Source of the DNA: Pseudomonadota bacterium
GTDB lineage: Bacteria > Pseudomonadota > Gammaproteobacteria > Xanthomonadales > Rhodanobacteraceae
Length of the DNA stretch: 22,340 bases
Direction of reading: 5' to 3'
NCBI GenBank assembly: GCA_023412995.1
Contig: JAEZQS010000023.1
Coordinates: forward strand, 1 to 22,340
Below the pieces are notes generated by a model. The model had not been told where the DNA came from and did not search any database. It saw nothing but the letters and a program-made list of their open reading frames with translations. Shown here in pieces: positions 10,090 through 17,616 of this stretch; positions within the stretch are counted from its first letter, which is position 1; the number at the start of each line of letters is the position of its first letter. The translations under genes were made by a program, and so were the position numbers.

Positions 10090-10116
10090 ATATTAGCTTG
10101 ACCGGCGCTTGGACAA
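10090..10116 (-). promoter_or_regulatory. Weak candidate promoter for the PD40 propeller gene
   Basis: Read on the minus strand, TTGTCC (10116-10111), a 15-base spacer and TAATAT (10095-10090) precede the GGGAGGT site. The spacing is short and the call is by eye only. The rest of the gap 10081-10357 is comparatively AT-rich, and I see no convincing gene in it. Confidence 0.22.
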
Positions 10117-10357
10117 CCAGTACAGCGGTTGAATATTCATTCCGCACCGCACCGGATATACGACATTTTCCGCCAACAAAATGGCCTCCTGGCCTGCGCC
10201 TCGGGTATCCCGGCTTTAGCGAAGATCGATACCGCTTCTCCCGCAGAAGCCTTCGTTCTGCCGGCCACGGAGGCAGCATATGCGCGCGACGAACTGGAAC
10301 AAAAATGCGAATACAGTATCGCCGTTCATCGAATACACTAAGATTAGTATGATAGAA

Positions 10358-12010
10358 TCACCAATCAAATCCATCCCAGAAGATGATATCAGGACGAGGA
10401 TAAAAATCAGAAACAGTCGGAGCCAGCCTCGCCAAGGTATCCGATGCAATAGAATCGCGCCACGAGGGATTCACAATATCCCCAATCGGCCATGCCCCGA
10501 TGATCGCGCCCAGCGGTTGTAGTCCAAACGGCGGCATGCTTACGCCATCGTCATAGCCAGCCCACTCCAGCACGGGATCGGAGTAGGCGTCTATAAGTGG
10601 ACAGTCTGTCGCCGATGCGCATTGCGGCGGACCCTGCAGGCCACCTGGCGCCGGATCATCCACCGCATACGCCATGATGGTGTGAAACCGAAAGCGCTGG
10701 CCTCCATCTGCACGCCGATGTCCAAAAGACCACGGGCAGGATGGTTTGTTGGGAGATACTAGTGGCTTTGCATTCTTCGGATCATGCTCCATTCCCACGA
10801 CATGTCCCAGTTCGTGCGCGAAATTCATCAAGTCTGCCGAACAAGCCGGATCAAAAACTAGATATGAGAACTGTGAGTACCCAGGACCTGGATCACGCGG
10901 GCAATCGAGAATCTCTACATGACGTTGCGCGCGGGATACGCCACACGTTCGTTGAAGTGGATTTGGATTCTGATCTCGGCGAGCCAATGCAACTACGTCT
11001 GCCCACATTGTGGCACGCCGCGATGCGACGTACGTGTTGCCGGGAAACGTACACCATGGGCTTGTCGGTGGTGAAATTCGCTGAATTCCGGACAATTTGT
11101 CAAGGGCTGTTGTAATAGTCGCTCCGTCGTAGTTGAATGGATCTGCGGGTTCCAAACCCCTGAGTACGTATACATAGTTTCCTATGTCTACGTTTCGCAA
11201 CGCTTGATTTGCGTCGTCCAAAGCCGATTGGACCGCTGCGCGAAGCGCAGTCACATTTGCATAACCCGTGCCGAAGGGTGGCGGGGTTATAATGCCGGGC
11301 GTGTACATCACCAGCACATCGATTGGGTGGTAGCCCGATGGTAAGGGCCCGCTGCACGTCAGATCCCATTTACCAGAACCGATTGCGCCACCTTTGGAGA
11401 TAATGCCTGCCGGAATGACCGCGCTCAGCGGCATGTCAGGCGGCTCCTCCGTTGCCGGCGGATGCATGGTCCAGAACCCTTGTTGCACGAGCCCGAGCAC
11501 GCTACCTGCAGGGCCGGGTTCCAGCGCATAGTGAACGTTTTCTGGCGCCCACACCCGCCCCGCGAGGTTCCCTTCGACCATGGTCAACGCGACCGTATAG
11601 CCCTTGGGGGATTTCCCATACCAGCGCCAGGAAAAGTCCGACGCGTCCGCGCCGGGATCGGGAATCTGGCCTGCGTACCCTTGTTGTGAAGGGATGTAGC
11701 CCCGGCGGCCCTCCCAGTGCAGCCGGTCCACGATTACCGGATCGCGGTCCGGCAGGTTCAGCTCGATCGCTTCAGCTGGCTGCTCGATTGCGGTCTGTTC
11801 GATGGCAATGGACCACGCCGCTTCGTACCCATTCTGCGGCTCTTCCTGCGGAACGACCCATGCGAACAGCTTCGGCGGTGGCGGCGGCTCAGGTGGATCG
11901 ATGCCCACCTCAATCAGGTCGACGCCGGCAGCTGCAAGGGAGGCTGTCGCCAGGAACGCCGTGGCGATGATGATGCGAATCGTGCAGCCGAAAGGCTTCC
12001 AGCGCGCCAT
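10358..12010 (-). CDS. Secreted zinc metalloprotease (metzincin type) with IFxDGF-like C-terminal tail
   Basis: The 550-residue protein has a signal peptide (residues 1-28, MARWKPFGCTIRIIIATAFL onward, ending SLAAA). A Pro-rich N-terminal part and a pro-domain-like region precede IDVLVMYTPGI, the usual first strand of bacterial metzincin catalytic domains. The zinc site HELGHVVGMEHD (399-410) fits HEXXHXXGXXHD, and TIMAY (Met446) fits the Met-turn, so the protease should be active. Several Cys (for example PSCPW and PPQCASATDC) suggest disulfides. It ends PDIIFWDGFDW. The chosen ATG has GGAGGG just upstream. The nearest families are reprolysin-like or peptidyl-Asp (M72)-like endopeptidases, and the exact family is uncertain. 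The C-terminal half shows AT-richer codons than the oxidase genes. A broken propeller gene lies immediately upstream and an intact one downstream. Confidence 0.85.
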   Translation of the reverse strand: MARWKPFGCTIRIIIATAFLATASLAAAGVDLIEVGIDPPEPPPPPKLFAWVVPQEEPQNGYEAAWSIAIEQTAIEQPAEAIELNLPDRDPVIVDRLHWEGRRGYIPSQQGYAGQIPDPGADASDFSWRWYGKSPKGYTVALTMVEGNLAGRVWAPENVHYALEPGPAGSVLGLVQQGFWTMHPPATEEPPDMPLSAVIPAGIISKGGAIGSGKWDLTCSGPLPSGYHPIDVLVMYTPGIITPPPFGTGYANVTALRAAVQSALDDANQALRNVDIGNYVYVLRGLEPADPFNYDGATITTALDKLSGIQRISPPTSPWCTFPGNTYVASRRATMWADVVALARRDQNPNPLQRTCGVSRAQRHVEILDCPRDPGPGYSQFSYLVFDPACSADLMNFAHELGHVVGMEHDPKNAKPLVSPNKPSCPWSFGHRRADGGQRFRFHTIMAYAVDDPAPGGLQGPPQCASATDCPLIDAYSDPVLEWAGYDDGVSMPPFGLQPLGAIIGAWPIGDIVNPSWRDSIASDTLARLAPTVSDFYPRPDIIFWDGFDW

Positions 12011-12072
12011 GACGCCCTCCGTGTATTGGTGCGAGCATAGCTCAGTGGCGCTGAGGATCCGACGCACTGATG

Positions 12073-12272
12073 GATGACGTCCACCGCCATGCAGCTGAAG
12101 CCCGTGAACCTGTCGTTGCGGCAGGGCAGCGGCGCGAAGCAGATTCCCTGCGTCGGCGTTCCGTCAGGCGTGTGGCTCACCAGCACTGGCGGGCCCACCT
12201 CGATCGCGCGCACGCAGGGAAGCCCCGGGAGGAACGCGAGGAGGATGCCAAGCGGGGCGATCCTGGCGGCAT
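12073..12272 (-). pseudogene. Remnant of a second PD40-type propeller gene (N-terminal part only)
   Basis: The minus-strand translation at 12189-12073 aligns without gaps to the N-terminus of the propeller protein at 8541-10049. By eye, 18 of 39 residues are identical, including DGTPTQGICFAP against DGSPTHGVCYGP and GFSCMAVDVI against GISCFAMDIL. Upstream, the same frame reads RIAPLGILLAFLPGLPCVRA, a good signal-peptide core, but it has no start codon. An ATG at 12272 is out of frame, and one lost base directly after it would restore MPARIAPLG and the rest. Similarity stops at 12073, and the metalloprotease gene begins 63 bp later. The remnant is therefore both frameshifted and cut short. It lies 17 bp beyond the cyoE stop. 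Confidence 0.7.
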
Positions 12273-12289
12273 GCCGGGCTGAACGCGCG

Positions 12290-13192
12290 TCAGGCCACCC
12301 GCTGCAACAGCAATCCCGTCGTGGACGCGGTCGGCAGCAGCCAGTGGTCGACCAGCAGGAAGGCGAACAGCGCCATCAGGTAGACGATGGAATAGTTGAA
12401 GACGCGCATCGGGAAGAAAAGGTCCGAGTCGTCCATCAGGCGGATCGCGTACCAGAGGAAACCGCCGCCGAGCACCAGCGCGCCGCCGAGATAGAACAGG
12501 CCGCTCATGCCGGTGAGCCAGGGCAGCACGGTGATGACCACCAGCAGCACCGTGTAGAACAGCACGTGCCAGCGCGTGTAGGTGACGCCATGGGTGACCG
12601 GCAGCATCGGCACCTGGGCGCGCGCGTAGTCGTCGCGGCGGAAAATGGCCAACGCCCAGAAATGCGGCGGCGTCCAGATGAAGACGATCAGGAACAGCAG
12701 CAGCGCGTGCGGATGCACCTGCCCCGTGACCGCCACCCACCCCAGCACCGGCGGCGCGGCGCCGGCAGCGCCGCCGATCACGATGTTCTGCGGCGTCGCG
12801 CGCTTGAGGAACGCGGTGTAGACGATGCCGTAGCCGATCAGGGAAGCAAAGGTCAGCACCGCCGTCAGCGTATTGACGAAGGCGATAAGGATCGCCATCG
12901 ACAGCGTGCCGAGGGCGAGCGCGAACGCCAGCACCTGGGCCGGCTGCAGCGTACCGGTCGCGAGCGGTCGCTGGGAGGTGCGCGCCATCACCTTGTCGAT
13001 GCGCTGGTCGATCAGGTGGTTGAGCGCCGCCGCGGACGCCGCCGCCAGCCAGATGCCGATCGTGCCGGCAATCGCCTGCCGCAGCGGCGGCATGCCGGGC
13101 ACCGCCAGCAGCATGCCGATGACCGCCGTGAAGGCGATCAGCGCGACGATGCGCGGCTTGGTGAGTTCGAGGTACTGGGAGGCGAAGGACAT
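12290..13192 (-). CDS. cyoE: Protoheme IX farnesyltransferase (heme O synthase)
   Basis: The 300-residue polytopic membrane enzyme adds a farnesyl group to heme B to give heme O, the first step toward heme A of the oxidase encoded nearby. The prenyltransferase motif NHLIDQRIDKVMART (N58, D62 and D66 among the Mg/diphosphate-binding residues) and the second conserved loop AFLKRATPQNIVIGGAAGA are present. The length is normal. The ATG at 13192 gives MSFASQYLELTKPR, the standard start of the family. No Shine-Dalgarno is visible before it, because a GGGGATT-type repeat begins six bases upstream. The gene follows ctaA by 71 bp and is the last gene of the assembly set. Confidence 0.95.
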   Translation of the reverse strand: MSFASQYLELTKPRIVALIAFTAVIGMLLAVPGMPPLRQAIAGTIGIWLAAASAAALNHLIDQRIDKVMARTSQRPLATGTLQPAQVLAFALALGTLSMAILIAFVNTLTAVLTFASLIGYGIVYTAFLKRATPQNIVIGGAAGAAPPVLGWVAVTGQVHPHALLLFLIVFIWTPPHFWALAIFRRDDYARAQVPMLPVTHGVTYTRWHVLFYTVLLVVITVLPWLTGMSGLFYLGGALVLGGGFLWYAIRLMDDSDLFFPMRVFNYSIVYLMALFAFLLVDHWLLPTASTTGLLLQRVA

Positions 13193-13197
13193 CGAGC

Positions 13198-13223
13198 GGG
13201 GATTGGGGATTCGGGATTGGGAA
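13198..13223. repeat. GGGGATT-type intergenic repeat between ctaA and cyoE
   Basis: Three successive units of the form GGGGATT/GGGGATTC/GGGATTGGG lie between the ctaA stop and the cyoE start. The element is related in form to the GGGAAT repeat at 15968-16059. I remember such strings as common between genes in Xanthomonadaceae, but I cannot verify copy number here. Confidence 0.6.
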
Positions 13224-13263
13224 GAGCGGATGCGCGGCACCAGACGGGATGCCGGTGACGCGA

Positions 13264-14427
13264 TCAGGAGCGGGGTCGCAGCGGAGGCACCGTCTCGGGG
13301 GTGGAGGTGACGCGCACGAGGAGGGCGACGAGGCTGAGCAGCAGCAAGGCCGCCACGCCATTGTGCGCGGTCGCGATCGCCAGTGGCAGGGCGGCCATCA
13401 CGTTGGCGATGCCGAGCGCGACCTGGGTGCACACCAGCACGCCGAGCAATACGGCGTACCCGCGCAGCCCACGCGTCCAGGCCAGCACCGCCAGCGACAG
13501 CACCCAGGCGAACACCAGCGCCGCACCGATGCGGTGGCTGACGTGGATGGCGGCGCGGGCGGCGCCGTCGAGCACGCCGCCCTCGTAGTTGACACCGATG
13601 CCGCGCCAGATCACGAAGCCCTCGTGGAAATCCATTGTCGGCCACCACTGGCCGGCGCAGCGCGGGAAATCGATGCCGCAGGCGAGCGCGGCATAGTTGG
13701 CGCTGGTCCACCCTCCCAGCGCCACCTGCAGCGCCAGCAGCACCAGCGCCCCCAGCACCAGCGGCTTCAGCTGCCGCTGCGCGGGCGTCGCTGCCGGTGG
13801 CCCGGCCAGGCGCAGGGCGACGGTGCCGAGCAGGACGAAGGTGAGGAAGCCGCCCAGCAGGTGGCCCATCACGACGATGGGTTTCAGCAGCCAGGTCACC
13901 GTCCACATGCCGAGCATGGCCTGGAACACGATCACCGCGAAGGTCGCGACCGCGATCCGCCACGGGGCCGGGCGATCCAGGCGCGCGGCGGCCACCAGCG
14001 GCAAGGCGATGGCGAGCGCGGACAGGCAGCCGGAAGCGACGTAGGCGCCATGCATGTAGAGCCACACGCCGCCCGCCGCGGCGAGCGCGGCCACCACGAG
14101 GCCGGCGAGCAGCGCGCGCCGGCGCCACGCGGCGGTGAGCGCGAGCGCAAAGACCAGCAGGCCGAGCGTGCCGGCAATCATCCGGTGCACCTGTTCGCGC
14201 CAGGCCTTGTGCGTTTCGAAGGGGCGCTCGGGGAACGCGGCGTTGGCGCGCTCGATGGCCTGTTCGTGGCCGGGCCAGGTGGCCTGGCCGTAGCAGGTCG
14301 GCCAGTCCGGGCAGGAGAGTCCCGCATGGGACAGGCGCACGAAGGCGCCGAAGACGATCACGAGGAAGGCGAACGCGGTGGCGAACGCGGCCAGCCGGAA
14401 CGGGGTGAACCGGATGCGCAGGGTCAT
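13264..14427 (-). CDS. ctaA: Heme A synthase (Cox15/CtaA family)
   Basis: The 387-residue protein has about eight membrane helices and oxidises the C8 methyl of heme O to the formyl group of heme A. The heme-ligand histidines lie in EQVHRMIAG, VMGHLLGG, HVSHRIGA and ATAHNGVA. Two cysteine pairs (LSCPDWPTCYG after helix 1, and ACGIDFPRCAG in the second half) match the extracytoplasmic loops of the family. The ATG overlaps the stop of the preceding gene as ATGA, so it is probably translationally coupled. cyoE follows on the same strand, so both heme A steps are encoded together. Confidence 0.95.
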   Translation of the reverse strand: MTLRIRFTPFRLAAFATAFAFLVIVFGAFVRLSHAGLSCPDWPTCYGQATWPGHEQAIERANAAFPERPFETHKAWREQVHRMIAGTLGLLVFALALTAAWRRRALLAGLVVAALAAAGGVWLYMHGAYVASGCLSALAIALPLVAAARLDRPAPWRIAVATFAVIVFQAMLGMWTVTWLLKPIVVMGHLLGGFLTFVLLGTVALRLAGPPAATPAQRQLKPLVLGALVLLALQVALGGWTSANYAALACGIDFPRCAGQWWPTMDFHEGFVIWRGIGVNYEGGVLDGAARAAIHVSHRIGAALVFAWVLSLAVLAWTRGLRGYAVLLGVLVCTQVALGIANVMAALPLAIATAHNGVAALLLLSLVALLVRVTSTPETVPPLRPRS

Positions 14428-14972
14428 TGCTTCACCAGGCGGGAGAGGTCCTTGCGCAATCCGCTGGCGTCGTAGCCGGGCGCATAGCGCATGACGAGGA
14501 AGCCGTGTGGATCGGCCAGTGCAGCGGCCAGTTCGCCCGCCGCCGGACGCAGGTCGGCCAGGGACGCATCCGCATCATGCGCCACCGCGACCGGCGAGAG
14601 CGCGGCACGCCGTGTCGCGGGCAGGGTGGCACCGACCACCAGCACGCGGACGCGCGGCGCGTTTTCGTTGAGGCTGACGCGAACCCGCCGCAGTTCGTCG
14701 ATGCGCGCGAGGCAGGCCTCGGCGCAGTCGGGTCCCGCGATGGCGAAGACCGTCCACGACCAGTCGGCATCGCGCCATGCCAGCGGCTTGCCGTCCTCGA
14801 GCAGGAAGCGCGCGCCGGTGAGGTCGCGCGGCGGATCGACCAGCTCGCCATGGTTGCGCGTGCCGGGTGGGCGCCAGTCCAGCGCATGCAGCACGATCGC
14901 CGCCAGCAGCGGGATGGCGAACAGGGTCAGCACGAGGACCAGGCGCAGGCGCTGGCGGGAATCGGGTGTCAT
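14424..14972 (-). CDS. Membrane-anchored Sco-like CX3C protein of the cox assembly operon
   Basis: The 182-residue protein has one N-terminal transmembrane helix (about residues 9-29) and a periplasmic domain. That domain reads like a thioredoxin/Sco fold: a strand TVFAIAGPDC, the pair C-A-E-A-C (CX3C) starting a helix, and near the end DPHGFLVMRYAPGYD followed by a helix. CX3C at this place is the copper-binding or redox pair of Sco1/SenC proteins. The overall sequence is divergent from classical Sco proteins, and proteins at this position are usually annotated as hypothetical or as an oxidase assembly protein. Its start overlaps the surf1 stop (ATGA) and its stop overlaps the ctaA start (ATGA). 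A role in copper delivery or thiol reduction for the CuA/CuB sites is inferred. Confidence 0.75.
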   Translation of the reverse strand: MTPDSRQRLRLVLVLTLFAIPLLAAIVLHALDWRPPGTRNHGELVDPPRDLTGARFLLEDGKPLAWRDADWSWTVFAIAGPDCAEACLARIDELRRVRVSLNENAPRVRVLVVGATLPATRRAALSPVAVAHDADASLADLRPAAGELAAALADPHGFLVMRYAPGYDASGLRKDLSRLVKQ

Positions 14973-15700
14973 GGAGAGGTGTCTTCCTCGCGCCGCCAGT
15001 GGACCAGGGTGAAGGCGACCGGCACCACCAGCGCAAAGGCGAACCAGGTGAAGGCGTAGGCCAGGTGGCGCTCCGGCGGGAACACCTGCGGCGTCCATTC
15101 GCGCACGAACGGCGTGCCGGGTTCGGGCAGGAGCAGCAGGATGCGTGAGTCGAGGTGACGGCCGAGGTCGGCCGCGACCTCGTCGAGGTCGAGGTAGATG
15201 GTGGACTTGGGCCAGGTCGCCTGCCGCGGCAGCGCGTCGCCACCCATGCGCAGGGCGGTGCCCGGCGGCGGCGCGTACAGTGCCGCCAGCTGGCGTGGGC
15301 CATCCGGTGGCGGCGGGATGGGGGGCTCCTCCGCACGCAATCCGCGCGGCAGGAAGCCGCGGTTGACCAGCAACGGCACGCTGCCGTCGAGCGGCTCGAA
15401 CAGGCCGAACACCATAACGCCGGCCTGGCCGTCGTGGATGCGGTTCTCCAGCACCCAGGCATGCTGCGGGTCGAAGCGGCCACGCACCGTGACGAGGGGA
15501 TAGGGCACCGCGCCCGGCTGGCGGCGGGCTGCTTCGAGGGAGACCGGCTGCTGGGTGGCGGCGCCGGCGAACGCGGCGAACAGGCGCACCTTCTCGTGCG
15601 CGCGTCGAACCTGCCAGCTGCCCAGCGCCAGGAAAAACGCCGCGCCTGCCAGGGTCAGGACGATCCAGGGCAGGCGCGGGCGGTGCCAGTGCCTAGCCAC
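14969..15700 (-). CDS. SURF1 family cytochrome oxidase biogenesis protein
   Basis: The 243-residue protein has the SURF1 layout: one helix near the N-terminus (about 12-27), a periplasmic domain and a C-terminal helix (about 213-231). Typical family features are LGSWQVRRAHEK directly after helix 1, the VRGRFDPQHAWVLENR block, PLLVNRGFLPRG, and HLAYAFTWFAFAL at the last helix. SURF1 assists heme a insertion into subunit I. The start is GTG at 15700, with no suitable ATG nearby. It is the first gene of an ATGA-coupled set (surf1, Sco-like, ctaA) and is divergent from the small DUF2909-type gene. Confidence 0.93.
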   Translation of the reverse strand: MARHWHRPRLPWIVLTLAGAAFFLALGSWQVRRAHEKVRLFAAFAGAATQQPVSLEAARRQPGAVPYPLVTVRGRFDPQHAWVLENRIHDGQAGVMVFGLFEPLDGSVPLLVNRGFLPRGLRAEEPPIPPPPDGPRQLAALYAPPPGTALRMGGDALPRQATWPKSTIYLDLDEVAADLGRHLDSRILLLLPEPGTPFVREWTPQVFPPERHLAYAFTWFAFALVVPVAFTLVHWRREEDTSP

Positions 15701-15710
15701 GGCGCGGCGC

Positions 15711-15716
15711 TATACT
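15711..15716 (+). promoter_or_regulatory. Candidate -10 box for the twin-transmembrane protein gene
   Basis: TATACT lies 43 bases before the ATG at 15760 in the short gap between divergent genes. No good -35 hexamer is seen at the usual distance, so this is a partial match only. Confidence 0.35.
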
Positions 15717-15759
15717 CGGGCGCTCGGCCGGCCGGCAGCGCCGGCAGGAACCCGCGCCC

Positions 15760-15963
15760 ATGGCCAGCACGATCCTGATCCTGCTTTTCTTCGCGGCGAT
15801 CATCTACAACCTCGGTGCCGGCCTCTACTTCATGATGACCGACAAGGGCGACAGCGACCGCACGCTGAAGGCCCTGACCCGCCGCATCGCGCTGTCGGTG
15901 GTGCTGATCCTGCTCGTCATCGCCGGCATCTGGACCGGGCTGATCCGGCCGCATGGCATTTGA
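15760..15963 (+). CDS. Twin transmembrane protein, DUF2909-like
   Basis: The 67-residue protein has two membrane helices (about 3-25 and 43-62). They are joined by a short polar loop with the conserved TDKGDSDRTLKALTRRIALS, and the protein ends LIRPHGI. These are the hallmarks of the DUF2909 family, which is found beside cytochrome c oxidase genes in Proteobacteria. Its function is unknown, and an accessory role in oxidase assembly or stability is only inferred from the neighbourhood. It is alone on the plus strand between surf1 (divergent) and coxC (convergent). Confidence 0.85.
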   Translation: MASTILILLFFAAIIYNLGAGLYFMMTDKGDSDRTLKALTRRIALSVVLILLVIAGIWTGLIRPHGI

Positions 15964-15967
15964 AGCA

Positions 15968-16059
15968 GGGAATGGGGAATGGGGAACAGGGAATGGTCAA
16001 AGGCCTGGAAGCTGCGACTCCGGCTCCAGGCCATTCCCTATTCCCGATTCCCCATTCCC
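15968..16059. repeat. GGGAAT inverted-repeat element between convergent genes
   Basis: The left arm 15968-15996 and right arm 16031-16059 are inverted copies that match at 27 of 29 bases. Each is built of four GGGAAT-like units. Inside, GGCCTGGA (16002-16009) pairs with TCCAGGCC (16024-16031). The transcript would fold into a long hairpin in the 100-bp gap between the DUF2909-like gene and coxC, and it could end transcription from both sides. Confidence 0.85.
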
Positions 16060-16063
16060 GGCC

Positions 16064-16930
16064 TCACAAGACGTAGACGAACAGGAACAGCCCCAGCCAC
16101 ACGACGTCGACGAAGTGCCAGTACCAGGCGACGGCCTCGAAACCGAAATGGTTGTCGCGCGTGAAATGGCCCTTGGCGCTGCGGAACCAGATCACCGTCA
16201 GCATGATGGCGCCGAGCGTCACGTGCAGGCCATGGAAGCCGGTGAGCATGAAGAACGTCGAACCGTAGATGCCGCTGCCGAGCGTCAGGTTGAGGTGGCC
16301 GTAGGCGTGCGCGTACTCGTACACCTGGAAACCGAGGAACACCGCGCCCAGGATGACGGTGGCGGCGAGGAACACCAGCAGCCGCGCGCGGTGTCCGGCA
16401 CGCAGCGCGTGGTGCGCGATGGTGATGGTCACGCCCGAGGACAGCAGCAGCAGGGTGTTGAGCAGCGGGATGCCCCACGGCGACATGGTGGAGTAGCTGC
16501 CACCGATGTTGCCGGGGCCGTTGGTCGGCCACGAGGCCGAGTAGTCCGGCCACAGGAAGTAGTTGGTCAGCGCGCCGTCGCCTTCGCCGCCGAGCCAGGG
16601 CACCGAGTACATGCGCGCGTAGAACAGCGCGCCGAAGAACGCGCCAAAGAACATGATCTCGGAGAAGATGAACCACAGCATGCCCATGCGGAACGACACG
16701 TCGACCTGCTTGTTGTACATGCCGTGCACGGATTCGCGGATGACGGTGCCGAACCAGCCGAACAGCATGAGCAGCAGCAGGGCGATGCCGACCGCCATGA
16801 CCGGCTTGCCCACGCCCGCGCCGTTGAGCCAGATCCCGGCGCCCAGCACCGTGCCGAACAGCCCGAACGAGCCGACGATCGGCCAGTGGCTGCCGTGGGG
16901 GACGTAGTAAGCACCTTGTGTTTGCGCCAT
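16064..16930 (-). CDS. coxC: Cytochrome c oxidase subunit III
   Basis: The 288-residue protein has seven predicted helices. Typical subunit III segments include MLWFIFSEIMFFGAFF with the conserved Glu in helix 3, SSGVTITIAHHAL, GSTFFMLTGFHGLHV and the C-terminal AVAWYWHFVDVVWLGLF. The subunit stabilises the catalytic core and proton uptake of the aa3 oxidase. It starts MAQTQGAYYVPHG, and the TAA-free 3' end abuts the GGGAAT hairpin. It follows ctaG by 92 bp, a gap that holds a small hairpin (16994-17011), and is the last gene of the coxB-coxA-small ORF-ctaG-coxC series. Confidence 0.97.
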   Translation of the reverse strand: MAQTQGAYYVPHGSHWPIVGSFGLFGTVLGAGIWLNGAGVGKPVMAVGIALLLLMLFGWFGTVIRESVHGMYNKQVDVSFRMGMLWFIFSEIMFFGAFFGALFYARMYSVPWLGGEGDGALTNYFLWPDYSASWPTNGPGNIGGSYSTMSPWGIPLLNTLLLLSSGVTITIAHHALRAGHRARLLVFLAATVILGAVFLGFQVYEYAHAYGHLNLTLGSGIYGSTFFMLTGFHGLHVTLGAIMLTVIWFRSAKGHFTRDNHFGFEAVAWYWHFVDVVWLGLFLFVYVL

Positions 16931-16993
16931 GGCGGCTGTTCCGGTCTCGATTGCGTTGGGGGTCCTGCCGCCCGGTCGGGGCGGATCATCCGG

Positions 16994-17011
16994 CGGTGCC
17001 ACCCGGCACCG
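16994..17011 (-). terminator. Hairpin between ctaG and coxC, possible attenuator
   Basis: A perfect 7-bp stem with a 4-base loop (CGGTGCC-GGGT-GGCACCG on the minus strand) begins 12 bases after the ctaG stop. It has no U-tract, so it may instead protect the 3' end or tune expression of coxC. Nothing else is visible in this 92-bp gap. Confidence 0.3.
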
Positions 17012-17022
17012 GCATCGTTGCC

Positions 17023-17616
17023 TCAGCCCGCCGCCGGCAGCGGCGAGCCGGTCGCGGAAAGACGCCGGGTGGCGACGTCGTTCTCGTAGAAAGTGTACGA
17101 CAGGGTGAGCTCGCGGATGCCTTCGGGCAGGCGCGGATCGACGTAGAAGCGCACCGGCATGCGGCGCGACTCGCCTGCCCCGAGCACCTGCTCGGTGAAG
17201 CAGAAGCATTCGGTCTTGTTGAAGTACTGCGAGGCGCTGCCGGGCGCGATGCTGGGCACCGCGTTGCCGACGATCGCTTCGCCCGACTGGTTGCTGGCAT
17301 CGAACCACGCCTCGACCAGCTTGCCCGGGTGCACCTGGATGCTGGTGCGCTCGGGGGTGAAGGCCCACGGCAGCTTGCTGTTGACGCTGGCGACGAACTG
17401 CACCGTGACCAGGCGCGAGTCGTCCTCGTGCAGCCCGGCCAGCGCGCGCTGGTCGACGGCGCCCTCGGCCAGCTTGATGCCGAGCACGTGTTCGCACACC
17501 ACCCGGTACAGCGGCACCATCGCGAACCCGAACAGGAACGCGCCGGCCGAGACCAGTGCCGCCATGCGCAGGACGCCGCGGTTGCGCGCGCTGCGGTCGG
17601 TTGCCGGCTGGCTCAT
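17023..17616 (-). CDS. ctaG: Cytochrome c oxidase assembly protein CtaG/Cox11
   Basis: The 197-residue protein has one N-terminal membrane anchor (about 16-36, ending VPLYRVVCEHVLG) and a periplasmic immunoglobulin-like domain. The copper-binding signature ECFCFTEQ (CFCF) and the conserved FNKTECFCF, MPVRFYVDP and LSYTFYEN blocks are diagnostic. Cox11 delivers Cu(I) to the CuB site of subunit I. The extra Cys in VVCEHV is also conserved in the family. The ATG overlaps the stop of the 40-residue gene (ATGA), so the two are coupled. Confidence 0.96.
   Translation of the reverse strand: MSQPATDRSARNRGVLRMAALVSAGAFLFGFAMVPLYRVVCEHVLGIKLAEGAVDQRALAGLHEDDSRLVTVQFVASVNSKLPWAFTPERTSIQVHPGKLVEAWFDASNQSGEAIVGNAVPSIAPGSASQYFNKTECFCFTEQVLGAGESRRMPVRFYVDPRLPEGIRELTLSYTFYENDVATRRLSATGSPLPAAG

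Noticed and set aside
10081..10357. Possible small genes in the AT-richer gap between the propeller and metalloprotease genes
   Set aside because: Short frames exist on both strands, but none has a convincing start, ribosome binding site or protein-like composition.
10741..11115. Plus-strand 124-codon frame in the metalloprotease region
   Set aside because: It lies opposite the HEXXH catalytic domain and has no signal peptide, known motif or ribosome binding site.
12074..13258. Plus-strand open frame opposite cyoE and the propeller remnant
   Set aside because: It is antisense to a clear cyoE and has low-complexity Gln/Arg/His content.
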